Assembly (NCBI RefSeq): GCF_009831215.1
Contig: NZ_WUTW01000008.1
Location: 186,001 to 250,000, forward strand
From: Actinomadura rayongensis
Lineage (GTDB): Bacteria > Actinomycetota > Actinomycetes > Streptosporangiales > Streptosporangiaceae
Direction: 5' to 3'
DNA: 64,000 nucleotides
Below are positions 58,310-64,000 of the stretch, one piece after another; within the stretch, counting starts at the first letter, position 1; each line of letters opens with the position of its first letter. Below the pieces are notes generated by a model. It saw only the letters and a list, made by a program, of their open reading frames with translations, searched no databases and was not told the DNA's origin. The translations under genes were made by a program, and so were the position numbers.

Positions 58310-59044
58310 TCAGTGGCCGTCGCGGGCGAAGGCGCGCAGCCGGTCCAGGTCCAGCACGGTGATCCGCCGCCACCCGGTCCGGACGAGCCCGCGCCGCCGC
58401 AGCTCGTTCAGGGCGCGCGCGACCGTCTCGCGGGAGGCGTCCATCCAGCTCCCGAGCTCCTGCTGCGACAGCGGGGGAGCGATGTCGACCGGGACGCCGA
58501 CCGCGCCGCCCGACGCCGCCTGGTGCCGCAGCGACAGCTCGGCCAGCTCGGCGAGCAGGCCCGCGAGCCGCCGGGGGCCCTTCACCGACGCCTGGGCCTG
58601 GAGGCGGCGGCTCGCGTCGTCCAGCCGGCCGACCATCGTGCCGCTGACCAGCCGCCACAGGCCCGGGTTGGCGTCCAGGAACGCGGTGAACCGCTCGGCG
58701 GGCACGAGCAGGCCGCGCAGCGGGCCGAGCGCCGTCACCGTCGCCGACCGCTCCCGCGACCCGAGCACCGCGCTCTCGCACACGAGGTCGCCGGGGCCGC
58801 GCACGGCGAGGACGACGTCGTGGCCGTCGGCGGTCGTCGCCGTCACCTTCGCCCAGCCGCGCTCGATCACCACGACGTGGTCGGAGGTGTCGCCCTGCAC
58901 GCACAGCGGGGCGCGCGCCGCGTAGGGCCGCGACCGCGCGGAGGCGCGCAGCGCGGCGCGGTTCCCGGCGTCCAGGGCGGCCCAGAAGGGCAGCGCGAGG
59001 CGCGCGCCGCCGCGCGCCGGGTTCGGGATGGTCCGCTCGGTCAC
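58310..59044 (-). CDS. Crp/Fnr family transcriptional regulator
   Basis: A 244-residue regulator with an N-terminal cyclic-nucleotide-binding-like domain (about 18-130: PLCVQGDTSDHVVVIERGWAKV, GPGDLVCESAVLGSRERSATVTAL) and a C-terminal winged helix (LSQQELGSWMDASRETVARALNELRRRGLV). The phosphate-binding cassette is degenerate compared with E. coli Crp, so the ligand is uncertain. No Fnr-type cysteine cluster. It is transcribed alone. Confidence 0.9.
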   Translation of the reverse strand: MTERTIPNPARGGARLALPFWAALDAGNRAALRASARSRPYAARAPLCVQGDTSDHVVVIERGWAKVTATTADGHDVVLAVRGPGDLVCESAVLGSRERSATVTALGPLRGLLVPAERFTAFLDANPGLWRLVSGTMVGRLDDASRRLQAQASVKGPRRLAGLLAELAELSLRHQAASGGAVGVPVDIAPPLSQQELGSWMDASRETVARALNELRRRGLVRTGWRRITVLDLDRLRAFARDGH

Positions 59045-59362
59045 CGCAGGTTCCGTTCCGCGCGCCTCGGGACGGGGCGCGCCGCTCGGCCGGAAGGGCC
59101 CGCCGGAGCCGCGGCCGGTGGGCCGGCACCCGCGCGGTGGGGGAGTGGGCCGTCGCAGCCGGCCGTCACGGGTGCCGGCCCGTGCGCCCGCCGCCGGTGC
59201 CGTCCCGTCCCGAGGCGGACGATCCCGGCGGCGGGGCGTCCGGTGCCGGCGGTACCGGGTGGAACCCTTCGCCGGTCTCCATCGTGGGGCGGCGCGGCGC
59301 CCGCGTCTGCGTCACCTGACACACTGCGCGTTTCCGGGCAAGGGCCGCGGGTCAGAGGTCGG
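59045..59362. other. Intergenic region, no gene seen
   Basis: A 318-bp GC-rich gap between the Crp-family start and the 3' end of the exonuclease gene, both on the minus strand. Short direct repeats of GTCAGAGGTCGG lie at 59351-59371, at the exonuclease stop. I see no convincing ORF, promoter or hairpin. Confidence 0.5.
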
Positions 59363-60298
59363 TCAGAGGTCGGCGCCGTCGCGGGCCAGGGCGTGCAGGA
59401 GCCGGTTGACGGGGCTGTGCAGCCCCCACCGGTCGGCGAGTTCGACGAGGGCGGCGGGGTCGCGCGGGCCGCTGGGGAGCCGGTCGTCCAGGACGGCGAG
59501 GACGGGGTCGTCGATGTCGGTGACGACCCGCACGACGGTCTCGGCGGCGGCGAGGTAGTCCCCGGCGGCCTCCAGGCGGCGCCGCGCGCCCGCCGGGAAC
59601 CCCTCGGTCGTGCCGTCGGCGAGGGCGGCGCGGATCCCGGCGACCGACCCGAACCGGGTGACCAGGGCGGCGGCGGTCTTGTCGCCGATGCCGGGGACGC
59701 CGGGCAGCCCGTCGCTCGGGTCGCCGCGCAGGGTGGCGTAGTCGGCGTAGGCGCCGCCGGGGATGGCGTACTTGGCGGCGATCTCCTTCTCGCCCATGAT
59801 CTGCAGGTTCCGGACGCCGCGCGCGGTGTAGAGGACGGCGACGGGCCCGGCGTCGTCGGCGAGCTGGAACAGGTCGCGGTCGCCGGTGACGATGTCGACG
59901 GGCCCGTCCGTCTTGCCGCGCACGGCGAGGGTGCCGATGACGTCGTCGGCCTCGTAGCCGGGGACGCCGGCGCGGGCGAGGCCGACGGCGTCCAGCACGG
60001 CGTCGATGACGGGCAGCTGGGCGCCGAGGGCGTCGGGCGTCTGGTCGCCGCCGTCGTCGGCGACGCGGTGCGCCTTGTAGGACGGGATCGCCGCGACGCG
60101 GAACTCCGGCCGCCAGTCGGCGTCCATGCAGCACACGAGCCGGCCGGGCGCGCGGTCCTGCACGAGCCGGGCGATCATGTCCAGGAGGCCGCGCACGGCG
60201 TTGACGGGCGTCCCGTCCGGCGCGGTCACCGACTCGGGCACGCCGAAGAAGGCGCGGAAGTACAGCGACGGCGTGTCCAGCAGCATCAGCCCGCTCAT
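59363..60298 (-). CDS. 5'-3' exonuclease (Pol I N-terminal domain type)
   Basis: A 311-residue stand-alone 5' nuclease of the FEN/PolA family that degrades DNA or RNA-DNA primers. It shows LMLLDTPSLYFRAFF, the metal-binding acidic cluster GYEADDVIGTLA and VTGDRDLFQL, and the helix-hairpin-helix GDPSDGLPGVPGIGDKTAAALV. No polymerase domain follows. ATG at 60298 is chosen; 60307 would add three residues. It diverges from the peptidase gene with an 87-bp spacer. Confidence 0.93.
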   Translation of the reverse strand: MSGLMLLDTPSLYFRAFFGVPESVTAPDGTPVNAVRGLLDMIARLVQDRAPGRLVCCMDADWRPEFRVAAIPSYKAHRVADDGGDQTPDALGAQLPVIDAVLDAVGLARAGVPGYEADDVIGTLAVRGKTDGPVDIVTGDRDLFQLADDAGPVAVLYTARGVRNLQIMGEKEIAAKYAIPGGAYADYATLRGDPSDGLPGVPGIGDKTAAALVTRFGSVAGIRAALADGTTEGFPAGARRRLEAAGDYLAAAETVVRVVTDIDDPVLAVLDDRLPSGPRDPAALVELADRWGLHSPVNRLLHALARDGADL

Positions 60299-60385
60299 GG
60301 GCACCATCGTCGCACGCGCCGCCGACAGGACGCGGCGGCGCGTTTGGGATGCTGGGAGCGACGGGCGACAGGAGAGGAGACGGGT

Positions 60386-61495
60386 GTGACGACGGAGTTG
60401 TATCCGGCGGAGCGGGTCGGGCGGGTGCGGGACGCGGCGCGCGCGGCGGGTCTCGGGGCGGTGCTGCTGACGCCGGGCCCGGACCTGCGGTACGTGACGG
60501 GCTATGACGCCAAGCAGCTCGAACGGCTGACGTGCCTGGCCGTCCCGGCCGAGGGCGATCCGTTCCTCGTGGTGCCGCGGCTGGAGCTGCCCGCCGCGCA
60601 GGCGTCCCCGGCGGGGGCGCTCGGGGTGGAGCTGGTGCCGTGGGAGGAGACCGACGACCCGTACGCGCTGGTGGCGGCGCGGCTGCCGCGCGGGCTCGGG
60701 CGGGTGGCGGTCGCCGACCGGATGTGGGCGGTGATGGCGCTGCGGCTGCGGGCGGCCCTGCCGGACGCCGAGCAGGTCGCGGCGGGCACGGTCCTCGCGG
60801 ACCTGCGGGTGCGCAAGAGCGCGGCGGAGGTGGCGGCGCTGCGCGCGGCGGGCGCGGCGATCGACCGCGTGCACCGGCGGGTGCCGGAGTTCCTGAAGCC
60901 GGGCCGCACCGAGCGCCAGGTCGGCCGGGACATCGCCGACGCGATCCTGGACGAGGGCCACTCGGCGGTCGACTTCGTGATCGTCGGGTCGGGGCCGAAC
61001 GGCGCGAACCCGCACGCGGAGCTGAGCGACCGGGTGATCCGGCCGGGCGAGCCGGTGGTGGTGGACATCGGCGGGCAGATGCCGAGCGGGTACTGCTCGG
61101 ACTCGACCCGCAACTACTGTGTGGGGGAGCCGCCGGCGGAGTACCGGGAGTACTTCGCGGTGCTGCTGGACGCGCAGCGGACGGCGCGGGCCGTCGTCCG
61201 CCCGGGCGTGACGGCGCAGGACGTCGACGCCGCCGCCCGCGACGTGATCGCCGGGGCGGACTACGGGGAGTTCTTCGTCCACCGGACCGGGCACGGGATC
61301 GGGCTGGAGACCCACGAGGAGCCCTACATCGTGGCGGGCAGCGCGGTGCCGCTGGAGCCGGGCATGGCGTTCTCGATCGAGCCGGGGATCTACCCGGGGC
61401 CGCACGGCGCGCGGATCGAGGACATCGTGATCTGCACCGAGGACGGCTGCGAGAGCGTGAACGGAACGCCGCGCGAGCTGGTCATCGTCGACTGA
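60386..61495 (+). CDS. Xaa-Pro aminopeptidase/dipeptidase (M24 family)
   Basis: This 369-residue cytoplasmic metallopeptidase removes residues next to proline. It has an N-terminal creatinase-like domain (about 1-130) and a pita-bread catalytic domain. The metal ligands are D in VVVDIGGQ, D in YCSDSTRNY, H in HRTGHGIGLETHEEP, E in FSIEPGIYPG and E in ARIEDIVI. The GTG at 60386 follows GGAGAGGAGA. Likely completes turnover of peptides, including those from the proteasome or the peptide importers. Confidence 0.93.
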   Translation: MTTELYPAERVGRVRDAARAAGLGAVLLTPGPDLRYVTGYDAKQLERLTCLAVPAEGDPFLVVPRLELPAAQASPAGALGVELVPWEETDDPYALVAARLPRGLGRVAVADRMWAVMALRLRAALPDAEQVAAGTVLADLRVRKSAAEVAALRAAGAAIDRVHRRVPEFLKPGRTERQVGRDIADAILDEGHSAVDFVIVGSGPNGANPHAELSDRVIRPGEPVVVDIGGQMPSGYCSDSTRNYCVGEPPAEYREYFAVLLDAQRTARAVVRPGVTAQDVDAAARDVIAGADYGEFFVHRTGHGIGLETHEEPYIVAGSAVPLEPGMAFSIEPGIYPGPHGARIEDIVICTEDGCESVNGTPRELVIVD

Positions 61496-61625
61496 CCGTC
61501 GACCGACCGCGGGATCGGTGCGGGGTGGGGCGGGGTCCGGCCGAGGCCGCGCCCCACCGGCGTTCCGGGACGTTCACACATCCATGGTCAAGCCGTGGCA
61601 TCCGCCATGTCACGGGTGTGGCAGG

Positions 61626-61643
61626 GCAGATAACGATATCTGC
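61626..61643 (+). promoter_or_regulatory. 18-bp perfect dyad, likely operator of the sugar importer operon
   Basis: GCAGATAACGATATCTGC has two 7-bp complementary arms separated by ACGA, in the 323-bp gap upstream of the ATPase gene at 61819. It is AT-rich in a GC-rich context and sized for a dimeric repressor. CTGTAGTGCTTTGAGACATT follows 50 bp later. The rest of the gap (61496-61818) shows no gene. Confidence 0.6.
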
Positions 61644-61818
61644 ACCAATAGGCTTCACGGTCGGTGATCGCCCTTGCGGCCCGCCTGTACGGCCCTGTAG
61701 TGCTTTGAGACATTGTTCCCCCCGGGTTACGAACGCATGTTCGCCAGGTTGCGGATCCGTCGTGGGGCCGGTGTCGAGCCGGTCGGTACGGAACCGCGCC
61801 GGACGCAGAGGAGACGCC

Positions 61819-63057
61819 GTGGCAGAGGTCGTCCTGACGAACGTCGGGAAGGTGTACCCCGACGGAACCCGTGCCGTGACCGGTCTGGACCTCACGATCG
61901 CCGACGGGGAGTTCCTGGTGCTGGTCGGCCCGTCGGGGTGCGGGAAGACGACGGCGCTGCGGATGGTCGCCGGGCTGGAGGAGATCTCCGAGGGCACGCT
62001 GACGATCGGCGGGCGCGTGGTGAACCGCGTCCCGCCCCGCGACCGCGACGTGGCGATGGTGTTCCAGAGCTACGCCCTCTACCCGCACCTGTCGGTCCGC
62101 GACAACATCGGCTTCGGGCTGTCGCTGCGCCGGATGGACAAGAAGGCCATCCGCGCGAAGGTCGAGGAGGCCGCGACGATCCTCGGCCTGACCGACCACC
62201 TGGACCGCAAGCCCCGCAACCTGTCGGGCGGGCAGCGCCAGCGCGTCGCGATGGGGCGCGCGATCGTCCGCGAGCCGCAGGCGTTCCTCATGGACGAGCC
62301 GCTGTCCAACCTCGACGCCAAGCTGCGGGTGCAGACCCGCGCGCAGATCGCCCGGATCCAGCGGGATCTCGGCGTCACCACGATCTACGTCACCCACGAC
62401 CAGACCGAGGCGATGACGCTCGGCGACCGGGTGGCGGTGATGAAGCGGGGCGAGCTGCAGCAGGTCGCCCCGCCGCAGGAGCTCTACGACCGGCCCGCGA
62501 ACCTGTTCGTGGCCGGTTTCATCGGCTCACCGGCCATGAACCTGATCCAGGGCGCGCTGTCGGGCACCGCGGAGAACCCGCGGGTCGCGATCGGCGGCCA
62601 GACGCTGGAGCTGCCGCCCGAGGTGTTCGCGGCGCGGCCCGACCTGGCCGGATACCTCGGCCGCGACGTCGTCGTCGGGATCCGTCCCGAGGACATGGAG
62701 GACGCCGCGCTGGCCGAGGGCTCGGACGGGACGACGCTGGTGTCGACCGCCGAGCTGGTCGAGGCGATGGGCTCGGACGTGCTCGTCCACTTCACCGTCG
62801 AGGCGTCCCAGGTCGTCACCGAGGACACCCGGGAGCTGGCCCGCGACGCGGGGGCCGACGTCCCCGGCGAGGGCGGCGCGGCACCGCACACCGACGTCGT
62901 CGGGCGGTTCAGCCCGCGCACCGGCGTCACCGTCGGCGATCCGGTCACGGTCCGCGTGGACACCGGACGCCTGCACTTCTTCGACATCGAGACCGGCGCG
63001 TCGATCTGGGGATCGGCCGCCGGTGCTTCCAGTGCTTCCAGGGAGGACGAGGGATGA
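61819..63057 (+). CDS. Sugar ABC transporter ATP-binding protein (UgpC/MsmK/MalK type)
   Basis: A 412-residue ATPase of carbohydrate importers. Walker A is GPSGCGKTT, the Q loop FQSYALYPH, signature LSGGQRQR, Walker B FLMDEPLSNLD. The C-terminal TOBE/regulatory domain is longer than usual, with an extra loop (about 335-365: VTEDTRELARDAGADVPGEGG). The GTG follows GAGGAGA. It overlaps the binding-protein gene by ATGA. Multi-use ATPases of this type often serve several sugar systems. Confidence 0.93.
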   Translation: MAEVVLTNVGKVYPDGTRAVTGLDLTIADGEFLVLVGPSGCGKTTALRMVAGLEEISEGTLTIGGRVVNRVPPRDRDVAMVFQSYALYPHLSVRDNIGFGLSLRRMDKKAIRAKVEEAATILGLTDHLDRKPRNLSGGQRQRVAMGRAIVREPQAFLMDEPLSNLDAKLRVQTRAQIARIQRDLGVTTIYVTHDQTEAMTLGDRVAVMKRGELQQVAPPQELYDRPANLFVAGFIGSPAMNLIQGALSGTAENPRVAIGGQTLELPPEVFAARPDLAGYLGRDVVVGIRPEDMEDAALAEGSDGTTLVSTAELVEAMGSDVLVHFTVEASQVVTEDTRELARDAGADVPGEGGAAPHTDVVGRFSPRTGVTVGDPVTVRVDTGRLHFFDIETGASIWGSAAGASSASREDEG

Positions 63058-64000
63058 GGATCAGCAGACGGGTGCTCGGCGCCGCGGTGGCGGCGGGCCT
63101 GGTGGCGTCGTCGGCCGCGGCGTGCGGCGGCGACGACAAGAAGGACGCCGGCTCGGGCGGCACCGAGCTGAAGGGCGTGAAGGTCGAGGTCGCCGCCAAG
63201 TGGACCGGGCCGGAGGAGCAGAACTTCCGCAAGGTCCTCAAGGCGTTCGAGGAGAAGACCGGCGCGACCGTCACCTACGCCTCCACCGGCGAGGACACCG
63301 ACGCCTACCTCGGCCCCCGGCTGGACGCCAAGAACCCGCCGGACGTCGCGATCCTCCCGCAGCCCGGCCTGCTCCAGCAGTACGCCGCCAAGGGGCAGCT
63401 CAAGCCGCTCGGCCCGGACGTGGTGACCGAGGTCGACAAGAACTTCTCGCCGTACTGGCGGGACCTCGCCTCCTCGGGCGGCAAGTCCTACGGCGTGCTC
63501 GCCAAGGCCGCCTACAAGTCGATCCTGTGGTACCGGCCGCAGGCGTTCGCCGACGCGGGGATCCAGCCGCCGGCGACGTGGGCGGACCTGGTGAAGGACG
63601 CGCAGACGCTGCAGGACGCGGGCACGACGCCGTTCACGCTCGCCGCCGCGTCCAGCGACTCCTGGACGCTCACCGACTGGTTCGAGAACGTCTACCTGTC
63701 GCAGGCCGGGCCGGAGAACTACGACAAGCTCGCCCAGCACAAGATCAAGTGGACGGACCCGACCGTCGGCAAGGCGCTGGAGACCCTCGCGCAGATCTGG
63801 GGCAAGCCCGACTTCCTGGCGGGCGGCCTCGCGCAGGCCACCAAGACCAAGTTCGACGCGTCCGTCACCGACGTGTTCGGCACGCAGAAGGCCGCGATCG
63901 TCTACGGCGGCGACTTCGCCGCCGCGAACATCGCGACCACCAAGGCCAAGGTCGGCACCGACGCGAAGGTGTTCGCCTTCCCCAAGGCCGGGAACACCGC
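63054..64000 (+). CDS. Sugar ABC transporter substrate-binding lipoprotein (partial)
   Basis: The first 315 or so residues of a family 1 solute-binding protein, truncated by the window end. The lipoprotein signal ends SSAAAC (cysteine near residue 23), followed by a GGDDKKDAGSGG linker. Typical segments are AFEEKTGATVTY, PPDVAILPQPGLLQQYAAKGQL and ILWYRPQAFADAGIQPPATWADL. Overlap with the ATPase gene shows one operon; permease genes presumably follow. Confidence 0.9.
   Translation, partial: MRISRRVLGAAVAAGLVASSAAACGGDDKKDAGSGGTELKGVKVEVAAKWTGPEEQNFRKVLKAFEEKTGATVTYASTGEDTDAYLGPRLDAKNPPDVAILPQPGLLQQYAAKGQLKPLGPDVVTEVDKNFSPYWRDLASSGGKSYGVLAKAAYKSILWYRPQAFADAGIQPPATWADLVKDAQTLQDAGTTPFTLAAASSDSWTLTDWFENVYLSQAGPENYDKLAQHKIKWTDPTVGKALETLAQIWGKPDFLAGGLAQATKTKFDASVTDVFGTQKAAIVYGGDFAAANIATTKAKVGTDAKVFAFPKAGNT

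Overview
The window is very GC-rich, actinomycete-type DNA. It carries the Pup-proteasome system (arc, dop, pup, prcB, prcA, pafA, pafB, pafC), the mycothiol ligase mshC, two Lsr2-type nucleoid proteins, HelY, TatAC and many GTG starts. I would place it in the Streptosporangiales/Thermomonosporaceae (an Actinomadura-like genome) or a close relative. That placement is inferred from gene content and composition, not from a marker search.

Layout. 1-2359 (minus): a RecD2-like protein with degraded ATPase motifs and an aldo/keto reductase. 2457-6053 (plus): a small membrane protein, the conserved phosphatase / DUF3090 / SCO1664 trio and an NRDE protein. 6192-12041: a complete peptide ABC importer. 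12109-20804: mshC, MpaB-like oxygenase, PAC2 protein, universal stress protein, metH, a HAD phosphatase and a small membrane protein. 21276-27330: a second complete peptide ABC importer with a different gene order. 27437-33012 (minus): an ABC exporter pair and a NarL-type two-component system.

33114-45041 is the proteasome neighbourhood: RecB-family nuclease, site-2 protease, TrmI, Arc, Dop, Pup, an endonuclease VII-like protein lying between pup and prcB, PrcB, PrcA, PafA. Pup is deamidated by Dop, ligated to targets by PafA, and recognised by the Arc ring, which feeds PrcAB. 45130-55691 continues with an FKBP lipoprotein, a cysteine-bearing HTH regulator, DUF3291 and DUF3866 proteins, PafB/PafC, TatA/TatC, HelY and a metallophosphoesterase. 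55852-64000 holds two lsr2 genes, an unusual tRNA-like region with its neighbour gene, a Crp-family regulator, a 5'-3' exonuclease, an Xaa-Pro peptidase and the start of a sugar ABC importer operon.

The most unusual signal is on the minus strand at about 56.90-57.12 kb. Two consecutive units each place a tRNA 3' half (T arm plus 3' acceptor strand) directly before the matching 5' half (5' acceptor strand plus D arm), with only 5-7 nt between. The two acceptor pairs differ in sequence and each is perfectly complementary, as expected for circularly permuted tRNA genes. They lie directly downstream, on the same strand, of a conserved gene of unknown function. Other points of interest are the duplicated endonuclease VII protein inside the proteasome cluster, an 18-bp motif shared by two distant sites, and a recurrent -10-like hexamer 6-8 nt before start codons that implies many leaderless transcripts.
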